Source: Candidatus Eiseniibacteriota bacterium (GTDB taxonomy: Bacteria; Eisenbacteria; RBG-16-71-46). From it: a stretch of DNA of 42,623 nucleotides. Positions 18,058 through 26,339 of this stretch are shown here, one piece after another (positions within the stretch are counted from its first letter, which is position 1; each line of letters opens with the position of its first letter). The position numbers and the translations under genes were made by a program. The notes below the pieces were generated by a model. That model worked only from the letters and a program-made list of their open reading frames with translations, searched no databases and was not told where the DNA came from. Location: NCBI GenBank assembly GCA_016215625.1, contig JACRIW010000010.1, positions 1 to 42,623 of the forward strand. The letters run 5' to 3'.

Positions 18058-18864
18058 ATGAAGCGTTGGTTCGTTGCTCTTGTGTTCCTGCTTCTCGCTT
18101 CGTGGATGACCACGTCGGATGCCCAGGCCCAGCAGGCCTGGAACAGCGTCACGCTCACGTGGACGACCCCCGGGGACGACAGCTTGACCAGCACGGCCTC
18201 GTCGTTCGACATCCGCTATTCGACTTCGCCGATCACGTCGGCGAACTTCGCCTCGGCCACGCGCTGGACGAGCGGTGTTCCCGCGCCCGCGGTTCCCGGC
18301 ACGCGCCAGAGCGTGACGATCACCGGCCTCGCCGCCGCGACGACTTACTACGTCGCCATGAAGACAGCCGACGAAGTGCCGAACTGGGCGAACATCTCCA
18401 ACGTCGTGTCCCGCACGACGGCCGCCGCGCCCGACGTCGTGCGCCCCGCGGCGCTCACGCTCGGCACGTCCGGCGCGACGGATTCCACCGTCACGCTCAC
18501 GTGGTCCGCGACCGGCGACGACTCGCTCACCGGCACGGCGACGAGCTACGACGTGCGCTACTCGACGTCGCCGATCACCGAGGCGAACTGGGCCTCCGCG
18601 ACCACGGTCGCGGGCGAGCCCACGCCGGGAGCCTCCGGTACGGCGCAGAACTACACCGTGCGCAGCCTGTCGCGCCAGGTGACGTACTACTTCGCCGCCA
18701 AGGTCTCGGACGAGTCCGGCAACACGTCGGCCCTCTCGAACGTGCTGCAGGTGACCACGCCCGACACCAAGCCGCCTGCCGCCATCACGGATCTCGTGCT
18801 GGGGCTGGTGTGGTTCGACTTCACCGGTTCGCTCGCCGCTCCACCGCGGCAGCGAGCAAGGTAG
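18058..18864 (+). CDS. Secreted two-FN3 protein lacking a sorting domain
   Basis: 268 residues. The signal peptide (1-24, ending A-Q-A) is followed by two fibronectin-III-like domains (about 28-121 and 130-234), each opening with the L-T-W-x-x-x-G-D-D-S pattern and containing Y-S-T-S-P-I-T. A third domain seems to begin (D-T-K-P-P-A-A-I-T-D-L, 236-246) but breaks off into an unrelated tail ending R-Q-R-A-R. The paralog at 21236 continues at this point with a third FN3 and a sorting domain, so this gene looks 3'-truncated. Other frames after the break show no FN3 sequence. The start ATG 18058 has GGAGG nine bases upstream. Role unknown; probably periplasmic or secreted. Confidence 0.8.
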   Translation: MKRWFVALVFLLLASWMTTSDAQAQQAWNSVTLTWTTPGDDSLTSTASSFDIRYSTSPITSANFASATRWTSGVPAPAVPGTRQSVTITGLAAATTYYVAMKTADEVPNWANISNVVSRTTAAAPDVVRPAALTLGTSGATDSTVTLTWSATGDDSLTGTATSYDVRYSTSPITEANWASATTVAGEPTPGASGTAQNYTVRSLSRQVTYYFAAKVSDESGNTSALSNVLQVTTPDTKPPAAITDLVLGLVWFDFTGSLAAPPRQRAR

Positions 18865-18870
18865 GTGCGA

Positions 18871-19878
18871 GTGTCGATCGAGCGCTTCCGTAGTTCGGGC
18901 AGAAGCCCCGCACTCGATCGTCACGCCCTGCTCGCGCTCGCGGCGATTCTCCTGCTGCTCCTGCTCGCGCCCGCACTCGCGCGCGCGCAGGCGGATTCCC
19001 TGACGCTGACCTGGACCGCGCCCGGCGACGATGGCTCGCTGGGCGCGGCCACGTCCTACGAAGTGCGCATGTCCACCGCGGCGATCACGCCCGCGAACTA
19101 CGCCTCGGCCACGGTGCTCGCGAACGTGCCGCCGCCGTTTCCCGCGGGCGCGCCCCAGGCACTCGTCGTGCGCGGGCTGTCGCGCTCGACGGACTACTGG
19201 TTCGCGGTGCGCAGCCGCGACGACGTCGGCAACTGGTCGCCGCTCTCGAACGTCGTCAGGTGGAACTGGCCGGTGGACAACGCCCCTCCGGCCGCGCCCA
19301 CGGATCTGGCGGCGAGCGTCGAGGGCGGCAAGTCCGTGCGCCTGACGTGGGGCGCGAGCGCCGGCGCGAACGTCGCGGGCTACGTCGTGTACCGCTCGTC
19401 ACTCAGCACCGGGCCGTGGGTGCGCCTCAACGTGCAGCCCGTGGCCGCGCCCGAGTACGTGGACGACGTGCTGCCGCCCGACGTGCCGAAGGTCTGGTAC
19501 CAGGTGAGCGCCGTGAACTCCGCGGGTGTCGAGAGCGCGCGCTCCGCGACCGCGATGGCGCCCGTGCTCGCGAACCTCTCGCGCGATCCGCTCACGTGGA
19601 AGCTGCGCTCGGCGTACCCGAACCCGAGCCGGCTCGGGCAGCCCGTGCACCTGCCGATCGACGTCCCGGCCGTGGTCGGCGACGCGCGCATCGAGATCAC
19701 CGACGCGGCCGGCCAGCGCGTGCGCGTGCTCGCGCTCCAGCCCTCGGTCACGGGCGTGATCGAAGTGGACTGGGACGGACTCAACGAAAGCCGGCAGCCA
19801 TGTGCGCCGGGCGTGTACCGCGCCTGGCTCGTCGCTCCGGGCGTGCGCCAGTCGCTGGCGATCGCGAGGCAGCCCTAG
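18871..19878 (+). CDS. Secreted FN3 protein with FlgD-like C-terminal sorting domain
   Basis: 335 residues. A strongly hydrophobic signal peptide (A-A-I-L-L-L-L-L-L-A-P) ends near residue 40. Then come one FN3 domain of the G-D-D-G type (about 42-130), a second FN3 of a different type (about 135-230; G-Y-V-V-Y-R-S) and a C-terminal FlgD-like/type-A sorting-like domain with Y-P-N-P-S, W-D-G-L-N-E and A-P-G-V-Y-R-A-W-L. Such domains direct cargo to type IX-like secretion in Bacteroidota; use here is inference. GTG 18871 is preferred (AAGG nearby); GTG 18865 directly after the previous stop is an alternative. The PorV-like gene follows without a gap. Confidence 0.82.
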   Translation: MSIERFRSSGRSPALDRHALLALAAILLLLLLAPALARAQADSLTLTWTAPGDDGSLGAATSYEVRMSTAAITPANYASATVLANVPPPFPAGAPQALVVRGLSRSTDYWFAVRSRDDVGNWSPLSNVVRWNWPVDNAPPAAPTDLAASVEGGKSVRLTWGASAGANVAGYVVYRSSLSTGPWVRLNVQPVAAPEYVDDVLPPDVPKVWYQVSAVNSAGVESARSATAMAPVLANLSRDPLTWKLRSAYPNPSRLGQPVHLPIDVPAVVGDARIEITDAAGQRVRVLALQPSVTGVIEVDWDGLNESRQPCAPGVYRAWLVAPGVRQSLAIARQP

Positions 19879-20895
19879 ATGCGGCGCCGCGCACGGATGC
19901 GCGAAGCGGGGCCGCTGGCCTTCGCGCTGGTGCTCGCGCTCGGCGCGTGCCTGCCGCACGCCGCGCACGCGGGCGAGGAGAGCGCGGGCACGCGTGCCGC
20001 CGCGTTCCTCGTGCAGGGCGGCGGTCCGGCGGTGCTCGGCATGGGCGGCGCCGCGATCGGCGGCGGCGAAGGACTGCAGGCATCGGGCTGGAACGTGGCC
20101 GCGCTCGCGCACGCGACTTCGCTGCAGGCGTACTTCTCGCACGCGCAGTTCGGCGAAAGTGGCGCGCAGGACTGGGCCGCCGCGGGCGGCCGGCTGCGCG
20201 GAGGACGGACGCGCTGGGCGCTCTCGGCGACGTTCCGCGACGAGGGCACGATCCTCGGCCGCGACCAGTACGACCGTCCGACCGGCGACGTGAGCGCGAC
20301 CGCGCTCGCGGCGGGGCTGCAGCTCGCGCAGCCCGTGGGCGAACATTTCGCGCTCGGCGCGGGCACTCGCGTCGTGAGCGAGGGCATCGGTGACGAGCGT
20401 GGACTCGGGCTGGCGTTCGATGCCGGCGCACAGGCACGATTCGGGCTGCTGCGGCTGGGGCTCTCGGGCCGCGACTTCGGCGGCGGCATGCGCTGGGCCG
20501 GTCAGCGCTGGCGCATGCCGGCGAGCCTCGGCGCGGGAGTGGCGGTCGTGCATCCGGGCACCGGGCTCACGCTCGCGCTCGATCTCGTCGCGCCGGCGAA
20601 CTACTACCGCAGCTTCCGCGCGGGCGCCGAATGGTCGTTCCGCGACCGCCTCGCGCTCCGTGGCGGTTATCGCACGGAACTCGGCGCAGGGGCCGACGAG
20701 CCGCTCACCGGCCCGGCGTTCGGGCTCGGCGCGCGCGCCGGCCTGGCGTGGGTGGACTACGCGCTCGTGATCTCCGGTGACGGCGAGTCGTCGCATCGGT
20801 TCGCGCTGTCGCTGCGCCGGCCCGGAACCACCGCGGCCGCTGCGGCGCCCGCGACCGTCGCGCCGTACGGTCCGCAGCCCGCCGAGGGGCGCTGA
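19879..20895 (+). CDS. PorV/PorQ-like outer-membrane barrel protein
   Basis: 338 residues. The signal peptide ends around A-H-A (31); L-G-A-C just before is a weak lipobox-like string. The mature start, G-T-R-A-A-A-F-L then G-G-P-A-V-L-G-M-G-G-A-A-I, is the hallmark of the PorV/PorQ/UPF0164 group, which folds as a FadL-like barrel. Alternating amphipathic strands run to about 315. PorV proteins of type IX secretion bind cargo by its C-terminal domain and pass it to the surface. The ATG follows the TAG of the sorting-domain gene directly (TAGATG), so the two are one unit and a cargo-carrier pairing is inferred. It ends in an Ala/Pro-rich tail without LysM. Confidence 0.8.
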   Translation: MRRRARMREAGPLAFALVLALGACLPHAAHAGEESAGTRAAAFLVQGGGPAVLGMGGAAIGGGEGLQASGWNVAALAHATSLQAYFSHAQFGESGAQDWAAAGGRLRGGRTRWALSATFRDEGTILGRDQYDRPTGDVSATALAAGLQLAQPVGEHFALGAGTRVVSEGIGDERGLGLAFDAGAQARFGLLRLGLSGRDFGGGMRWAGQRWRMPASLGAGVAVVHPGTGLTLALDLVAPANYYRSFRAGAEWSFRDRLALRGGYRTELGAGADEPLTGPAFGLGARAGLAWVDYALVISGDGESSHRFALSLRRPGTTAAAAAPATVAPYGPQPAEGR

Positions 20896-21235
20896 CCGCT
20901 CCTCCCGCACGCGACCCGCGCCCGCGCGAAAAGCGGTGTGCACCGGGCATGATGCGTTGCGGAATGCGAGGCGAAATCGTGTCGCCCGCCGCTTCGAAAC
21001 GCTCTGCCCGAAGCGATTTCCGCCCGCAGGAAGCGCGCCCCGTGCGACTTGCGCCGCCCGGGCGACCCGGCCCCGCCCACGGGCACACAAGCTGCAGTGA
21101 CCACGCGCGGTCACTTCGGGCCTTTGCGCCCCTGCGGCCGACGGAGCGCGCCGCCCGGTGCGGCGCGCTCCACTTCGAGCGAAGACCTCGGGCAGGTTCC
21201 GGCGCCGCTCGGCGCCCAACGGTGGGGAGTACGGC
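20896..21235 (+). promoter_or_regulatory. 340-bp gap with a 12-bp inverted repeat
   Basis: No gene is seen. ggagcgcgccgc (21143-21154) and gcggcgcgctcc (21160-21171) form a perfect 12-bp hairpin, 65 bases before the next start and without a T run. A smaller stem, gtgacc with ggtcac, lies at about 21097-21114. The gap probably contains a promoter for the second FN3-barrel pair, but no convincing -35/-10 was found. Confidence 0.45.
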
Positions 21236-22537
21236 ATGTCGCGACGCGTCACAGGGCTGGCCACGATGTTGGCCTTCGCAGGGCTGTTCGCCTGCGCCGT
21301 GGCGTTGGCCGCGACCACGCCCACGAGCGTGACGCTGCAGTGGACCGCTCCCGGCGACGACGGCGCCACGGGCACCGCCGCGCAGTACGACGTGCGCGTC
21401 TCGACGTCGCTCATCACCGAAGGGAACTTCGCCTCCGCGACGCGCGTGAACAACGCGCCCGCGCCGCAGGCCGCCGGCACGACGCAGACCATGGACGTCA
21501 CCGGTCTCACGCCTTCGACGACCTACTGGTTCGCGATCAAGTCCGCGGACGAGTCCGGCAACTGGTCGTCCATTTCGAATCTCGTCACGTGGACCACGGG
21601 CGCTTCGACGGACGACGTCCGTCCCGCCGCGCTCGTGGTGGCGGTGGCGAACACGACCGACAACAGCGTGACCCTGTCCTGGAACGCGTCGGGCGACGAC
21701 AGCCTGACGGGGACGGCGACGCGCTACGAAGTGCGCTGGTCCACGTCGTCGATCTCGCCCGCGAACTGGTCGAGCGCGACGCTCGTCGCCGCCGGCGTGC
21801 CGGCGCCCGGGGCGCCCGGCACCGCGCAGAACGTGACGGTGACCGGCCTCGATCGTTCGGTGGACCTGTACTTCGCGGTCAAGGTCTTCGACGACATGAA
21901 CAACGCGTCGGCGCTCTCGAACATGCCGCGCGTGGACCATCTGCTCGACCAGGCGCCGCCCGCGACGCCGACGTCCGTGGCCGCCTCGCTCGGCACCGGC
22001 GGCGTGCACGTGCAGTGGGCCGCGAACTCCGAGCCCGATCTCGCCGGCTACCACGTGTACCGCGCCGTCGAGGCCGGTGGCGCGTGGACGCGGCTGACGA
22101 GCTCGCCGCTCGTCACGAACGAATACACCGACGCGTCCGCTCCCGACAGCGTGGCGCTCTGGTACGCGGTCTCGTCCGTGGACGGCACGGGCAACGAGAG
22201 CGCGCTCAGCTCCGGCCGCGTCGTCTACCTGCGCGCCGCGAACATCTCCGCGCTCACGCTGCAGCCCGTCTACCCGAACCCGAGCCACACCGGCGACGCG
22301 ATCACGCTGCCCGTGGACGTGCCGGCCTCGGGGCCGTTCGACGGCCGCGTCGACATCCTCAATCGCGCCGGCGAGCGCGTGCGTACGATCGAGCTGCACG
22401 GCCTCGTGCCCGGCACGAACGCCGTCACGTGGGACGGGCGCAACGACGCCGGCCGCGTGATCGCCCCGGGCGTGTATCGCGCCTGGCTGCAGATGGGTTC
22501 CACGAGCAAGCAGGTGAAGCTGGTGCGCCAGCCGTAG
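21236..22537 (+). CDS. Secreted three-FN3 protein with FlgD-like sorting domain
   Basis: 433 residues. The signal peptide ends near A-L-A (25). Two FN3 domains of the G-D-D-G/G-D-D-S type (about 28-121, 131-234) are followed by a third, different FN3 (240-332; A-G-Y-H-V-Y-R) and a C-terminal sorting-like domain (about 338-433) with Y-P-N-P-S (346-350), W-D-G-R-N-D-A-G-R (399-407) and P-G-V-Y-R-A-W-L (411-418). It is the full-length paralog of the two proteins at 18058 and 18871. The start ATG 21236 has GGGGAG seven bases before it. It should be exported by Sec and anchored or released at the surface through the C-terminal domain; the ligand of the FN3 domains is unknown. Confidence 0.85.
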   Translation: MSRRVTGLATMLAFAGLFACAVALAATTPTSVTLQWTAPGDDGATGTAAQYDVRVSTSLITEGNFASATRVNNAPAPQAAGTTQTMDVTGLTPSTTYWFAIKSADESGNWSSISNLVTWTTGASTDDVRPAALVVAVANTTDNSVTLSWNASGDDSLTGTATRYEVRWSTSSISPANWSSATLVAAGVPAPGAPGTAQNVTVTGLDRSVDLYFAVKVFDDMNNASALSNMPRVDHLLDQAPPATPTSVAASLGTGGVHVQWAANSEPDLAGYHVYRAVEAGGAWTRLTSSPLVTNEYTDASAPDSVALWYAVSSVDGTGNESALSSGRVVYLRAANISALTLQPVYPNPSHTGDAITLPVDVPASGPFDGRVDILNRAGERVRTIELHGLVPGTNAVTWDGRNDAGRVIAPGVYRAWLQMGSTSKQVKLVRQP

Positions 22538-22563
22538 CGGTTCCCGCAGGTCCCTCCGCGATC

Positions 22564-22595
22564 CGGCCCGGGCCGAAAGGCTCGGGCCGTCGTGT
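22564..22595 (+). terminator. Terminator-like hairpin with GAAA loop
   Basis: cggcccgggcc (22564-22574), loop gaaa, and ggctcgggccg (22579-22589) form an 11-bp stem with one G-U pair, followed by tcgtgttt. It lies 26 bases after the FN3 gene. The remaining gap up to 22901 shows no gene and presumably the promoter of the barrel-LysM gene. Confidence 0.6.
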
Positions 22596-22901
22596 TTCCG
22601 GCGCATGCCTCGCGCTCGCCGGGTGCACGCGGTGCGCGCGGGCGGGCGAAGGCCGCATGCCCGCGCGTCCGCCGCGTACGTGGCATTTCGCCTGCCTCCG
22701 CGCGGCCCACGTTGCGTTCGGCGTGGCGCTCGCGCCGCGTGCGCGCGGGAGGCGTGGACGGCCGGACTGCGAGCGCGCGCCCTGACTGGGATTTACGGCC
22801 ATCTGCACGCGGACGCCCGCCGCGGCACGGGGGCTGCAGACGCTCGGTGGCCCGGAACTCGGCCGGGGCTCGGCTGTCCGGTGGAAATGGAGAACTCGCG
22901 C

Positions 22902-24731
22902 ATGCACCGCTCTCGATTCGCTCTCGCCGTGCTGATGCTGCTCGCGACGTCCGCTCAGGCGGGCATCGACGCGGCCGGCACGACTTCGGCGAACTTCCTG
23001 TCCGTCGGCAACGGCGCGGCCATCGTCTCGATGGGCGGCGCCGCGATCGGCACCGGCGGCTCGCTGAACGCCGCGGCGTGGAATCCCGCCTCGCTCGGCC
23101 TGCTCGCCGGGCCGCAGTACTCGATCTCGCACGCCACGCTCGCGATGGAGACGTCGCAGGACTGGCTGTCCGCGGGCGGCCGGTTCCGCAATGGCGCGAC
23201 GCGCTGGTCGCTCTCCGCGATCTACGAGAACGACGGCGACTTCGAAGGGCGCGACGCGTTCGGCGCGTCGACCGGCACGTTCAACGCCTCGAACCTCGCC
23301 TTCGGCGCGGGCTTCGCGCGCCCGTTCGGCGAAGTGTTCTCGCTCGGCGCCGGCGTGAAGTGGGTGAACGAATACCTGGGCGAAGTCTCGGGTTCGGGCC
23401 TGTGCTTCGACCTCGGCGTGCAGGGGCACTCGGGCGCGTTCGGGTTCGGCGCCGCCGCGCGCAACATCGGCGGCTCGATGAAGTTCGACTCCGGCAGCTA
23501 CCCGATGCCCGCCGTGTACGGCGTCGGCGCGTCGTGGGCCGATCCCGTGCGCGGGCTGCGGCTGAACCTGGACGCGAACTTCCCGAGCGACTACTACAAC
23601 GACGTGCGCTTCGGCGCCGAGTGGATGTGGCAGAACCGTGTCGCGCTGCGCACGGGCTACCGCATGGAAGTGGGCGCGACGGGCGGGGAGCCGCTCGGCG
23701 GTCCCACGTTCGGCATGGGCGCGGGCACGAACGGCATGTGGGTGGACTACGCCTTCCTCGCCGGCCAGACCGAGACGCAGGGTGCGCACCGCCTGAGCTT
23801 CTCGGTGCACCCCGGCTTCATGAATCCCGGCGGCTTCGCGATGGCCCCGACGCCGGTCGCGCCGCGCGACCCGCTCGCGATCGTGCGCGAACCCGCGAAG
23901 CCGGCGGAGCAGCAGCCGGTGGCGATCGTGCGCGAGCCCGCGAAGCCGGCGGAGCAGCAGCCGGTGGCGATCGTGCGCGAGCCCGCGAAGCCGGCGGAGC
24001 AGCAACCGGTGGCGATCGTGCGCGAGCCCGCGAAGCCGGCGGAGCAGCAGCCGGTGGCGATCGTGCGCGAACCCGCGAAGCCGGCGGTGAGCATGCCGGC
24101 TGCGGCGCCTCCGGTCGCGGTCGCGTCTCCGAAGCTGCCCGCGCCGGTGCTGCGCGTGTCGAACGCGAGCGAGCCGGTCGCGGCCGTCGCTCCGGTGCCG
24201 GTCGTGCGTATCGAAGCGCCCGCCGACGCCGGCGCCGAGTCGCCCGAGGCACGCCAGATCGCGGTCGCGCCGCGACCGCTGCGCACGGACAAGAGCGCGC
24301 GCGTGCCGAAGCTGGTCGTGCCGAAGGCGGAACCCGTCGCGATCGTGCGCGAACCGGTGAAGCCGGCGCAGCCCGCGGAAGCACCGGTCGCCGTCGTGGC
24401 GCCCGCGCCCGCCCGGCCCGTCGCCGCACCGCCGCGCAGGGACGAGCCGAAGCCCGACATGCAGCTGGCGGCGAGCGCGCCGGTGACCCCGGTCGTGGTG
24501 CCGCAGTCGGCGCCGTCGACCGAGCCCATCGCGCGGCCCGCGGCACCGGTCGTGCCCGCGAAGCCGGCGGCGCGCCCGGCGCAGATCGTCGTGCAGAAGA
24601 ACCAGACGCTCGCGGACATCGCCAAGCTCTACGACAACTCGGTTCCGGCGCTGATGATGGAGAACAACCTGGTCAGCGACCAGGTGAAGCCGGGCCAGAA
24701 GATCAAGCTGCCGCCGGCGGGGAAGAAGTAG
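22902..24731 (+). CDS. PorV-like barrel fused to Pro-rich repeats and a LysM domain
   Basis: 609 residues. The signal peptide M-H-R-S-R-F-A-L-A-V to A-Q-A (20) precedes a PorV/PorQ-type barrel (about 25-307) with the hallmark A-A-I-V-S-M-G-G-A-A-I and A-A-W-N-P-A-S-L. A long Ala/Pro/Val-rich linker follows (about 310-555), holding four and a half tandem 15-residue repeats (A-I-V-R-E-P-A-K-P-A-E-Q-Q-P-V), then a C-terminal LysM domain (about 559-609; V-Q-K-N-Q-T-L-A-D-I-A, ending P-G-Q-K-I-K-L-P). LysM binds peptidoglycan, so the barrel may be tied to the wall through its periplasmic tail. ATG 22902 has GGAG nine bases upstream; ATG 22887 is possible. The combination is unusual. Confidence 0.85.
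   Translation: MHRSRFALAVLMLLATSAQAGIDAAGTTSANFLSVGNGAAIVSMGGAAIGTGGSLNAAAWNPASLGLLAGPQYSISHATLAMETSQDWLSAGGRFRNGATRWSLSAIYENDGDFEGRDAFGASTGTFNASNLAFGAGFARPFGEVFSLGAGVKWVNEYLGEVSGSGLCFDLGVQGHSGAFGFGAAARNIGGSMKFDSGSYPMPAVYGVGASWADPVRGLRLNLDANFPSDYYNDVRFGAEWMWQNRVALRTGYRMEVGATGGEPLGGPTFGMGAGTNGMWVDYAFLAGQTETQGAHRLSFSVHPGFMNPGGFAMAPTPVAPRDPLAIVREPAKPAEQQPVAIVREPAKPAEQQPVAIVREPAKPAEQQPVAIVREPAKPAEQQPVAIVREPAKPAVSMPAAAPPVAVASPKLPAPVLRVSNASEPVAAVAPVPVVRIEAPADAGAESPEARQIAVAPRPLRTDKSARVPKLVVPKAEPVAIVREPVKPAQPAEAPVAVVAPAPARPVAAPPRRDEPKPDMQLAASAPVTPVVVPQSAPSTEPIARPAAPVVPAKPAARPAQIVVQKNQTLADIAKLYDNSVPALMMENNLVSDQVKPGQKIKLPPAGKK
23877..24086 (+). repeat. 45-bp tandem repeat inside the barrel-LysM gene
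   Basis: Four complete 45-bp units (starting 23877, 23922, 23967, 24012) and a 30-base partial fifth (24057-24086) differ at only a few positions, for example gaaccc/gagccc and agcagcag/agcagcaa. Each encodes the same 15 residues, so changes in copy number keep the frame. A diverged copy of the motif appears near 24335. The near-identity points to recent expansion. Confidence 0.92.
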
Positions 24732-24774
24732 CGGCGGAGAACGAACCGGAAGTGCGCGGGGTGGCCTCCGCGTC

Positions 24775-24862
24775 GGGTGCTCGTTGCGTCCCACCTTTTC
24801 AACGCGCGAGCACCCTCTTCCTCGCGGCGGCGCGTCCTTCGGGGCGCGCCGCCCGCGCTTTT
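24775..24862 (+). terminator. Tandem terminator hairpins after the barrel-LysM gene
   Basis: The first stem pairs gggtgctcg (24775-24783) with cgagcaccc (24807-24815). The second pairs ggcggcgcg (24826-24834) with cgcgccgcc (24845-24853) and is followed by cgcgctttt (to 24862). The gene converges with crcB here. On the minus strand no T run follows, so the effect on the crcB operon would be weaker. Confidence 0.7.
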
Positions 24863-25239
24863 CAGCCGCGCGCGACCGCCAGCCAGCCGGCGTACGCCGC
24901 GCCCACGCCGAGCACGACCGAGCCCGCGCCGTACAGCAGCGCGAGCGCGCCGTGGCCCGCGCGCAGGAGCGCCAGCGTCTCGGCCGAGTACGCCGAGAAG
25001 GTCGTGAACCCGCCGAGCACGCCGGTGACGAGCAGCAGGCGCATCTCGGGCGAGAGCGCGCCACGCTCGTCCGCGAGCGCGAGCAGCACGCCGATCGCGA
25101 ACGAGCCGATCGCGTTCACGAGCAGCGTGCCCCACGGCAGCGCCGCGCCGGGTGTGAGGCGCTGCGCCAGGCTCGACACGCTCCAGCGCAACACGCTGCC
25201 CGCGCCGCCACCGAGCGCCACGAGCAGCGCGGTCCTCAC
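24862..25239 (-). CDS. crcB: Fluoride channel CrcB/FluC
   Basis: 125 residues with four membrane helices. The family motifs are present: G-T-L-L-V-N-A-I-G-S-F (37-47) and G-G-F-T-T-F-S-A-Y-S-A-E (76-87). It works as a dual-topology dimer that lets fluoride out of the cell; a single gene of this length fits the homodimeric type. The start is GTG 25239, which overlaps the stop of the E1 alpha gene (GTGA), so it is the last gene of the dehydrogenase operon. No fluoride riboswitch can precede it because it has no leader of its own. Confidence 0.92.
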   Translation of the reverse strand: MRTALLVALGGGAGSVLRWSVSSLAQRLTPGAALPWGTLLVNAIGSFAIGVLLALADERGALSPEMRLLLVTGVLGGFTTFSAYSAETLALLRAGHGALALLYGAGSVVLGVGAAYAGWLAVARG

Positions 25240-26339
25240 AGCGGGAACGCCCCGTCGAACTTCGTGCCTGCCCCCAGCGCGAGCGCGTACTTCATCTGCG
25301 TCTCGAGTTGGGCGGGCATCTTCGCGTAGACGTCCGTGAAGATCGTCTCGAGCGCGGGCGCGGGCATGGCCTCGGCGGCCGTGACGGCCTGCGAGATCTC
25401 CTCGCCGATCTCGGCGGTCCACGTCTCGACGTCGGCGTCCGTGAGCAGTCCCTTGCCGCGCAGGTACGCGCCGAAGCGCGCGACCGGGTCGCGCTTCTCC
25501 CACGTCTTCACCAGCTCGGGATCGCGGTAGCGCGTCGGGTCGTCGCTGGACGAGTGCCCGCCCATGCGGAACGTGAGCGCCTCGACGAACGTGGGGCCAC
25601 CGCCGGAGCGCGCGCGTTCGACCGCCTCGCGCATCACCGCGATGACCGCGAGCAGGTCGTTGCCGTCGACGCGCACGCCGCGCATGCCGTAGGCCGCGGC
25701 CTTGATCGCGATCGAGCTCGACACGGTCTGCTCGGAGAGCGGCACCGAGATCGCCCACTGGTTGTTCTGGCAGAAGAACACGACCGGCGCCTGCTTCACC
25801 GCGGCGAAGTTCAGCGCGGCGTGGAAGTCGGACGACGACGTGCCGCCGTCGCCGATGTAGCCGACCATCACGTCGTCCTTCTTCTGGATCTTCGCGGCCC
25901 ACGCGGCGCCCATGGCGTGGACGAGCTGCGTGCCGATCACGCTCGACCACGCGACCGAGTTCACCTTGCGGTCGCTGAAGTGCATCGGCATCTGGCGGCC
26001 GATGAGCACGTCGCCCGCGTTGCCGATGAGCTGGCAGACGAGTTCCTGCACGGTCGTGCCGCGCCACAGCGACACGCCGGTCTCGCGCAGGGCGGGGAAG
26101 ATCCAGTCGGTCGCGCGCAGCGGATAGGCCGATCCCGTGATCGCCGCTTCCTGCCCGGTGGCGAGGCCGTAGAAGCCGATGCGGCCCTGGCGCTGCAGGG
26201 AGAGCATGCGCTGGTCGAGCGTGCGCATCTTGAGCATGTGGCGGTGGAGCGCGCGCAGGTCGGCGTCCGGGATCTCGGGCGCCGTGCCGGTGACGCGGCC
26301 TTCGTCGTCGAGCACCTGCCGCAGGGTTTCGTCGATCAC
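25236..26339 (-). CDS. 2-oxoacid dehydrogenase E1 component, alpha subunit
   Basis: A cytosolic, thiamine-diphosphate-dependent subunit of 367 residues that decarboxylates a 2-oxoacid together with the beta subunit at 27978. The ThDP motif runs from G-D-G-G-T-S-S-S-D-F to C-Q-N-N; R-M-G-G-H-S-S-S-D-D-P is the phosphorylation-loop region of the family. The substrate could be pyruvate or branched-chain oxoacids; the R-x-x-G-H-S-S-S-D-D-P form and the N-terminal extension (E-I-P-D-A-D-L-R-A) are closer to branched-chain enzymes, but this is not decisive. The start GTG 26339 overlaps the E2 stop (GTGA). Confidence 0.9.
   Translation of the reverse strand: MIDETLRQVLDDEGRVTGTAPEIPDADLRALHRHMLKMRTLDQRMLSLQRQGRIGFYGLATGQEAAITGSAYPLRATDWIFPALRETGVSLWRGTTVQELVCQLIGNAGDVLIGRQMPMHFSDRKVNSVAWSSVIGTQLVHAMGAAWAAKIQKKDDVMVGYIGDGGTSSSDFHAALNFAAVKQAPVVFFCQNNQWAISVPLSEQTVSSSIAIKAAAYGMRGVRVDGNDLLAVIAVMREAVERARSGGGPTFVEALTFRMGGHSSSDDPTRYRDPELVKTWEKRDPVARFGAYLRGKGLLTDADVETWTAEIGEEISQAVTAAEAMPAPALETIFTDVYAKMPAQLETQMKYALALGAGTKFDGAFPL

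Noticed and set aside
23877..24086. CRISPR-like array of regular repeats
   Set aside because: The units are directly adjacent with no unique spacers and encode a 15-residue protein repeat in frame; no cas gene is present.
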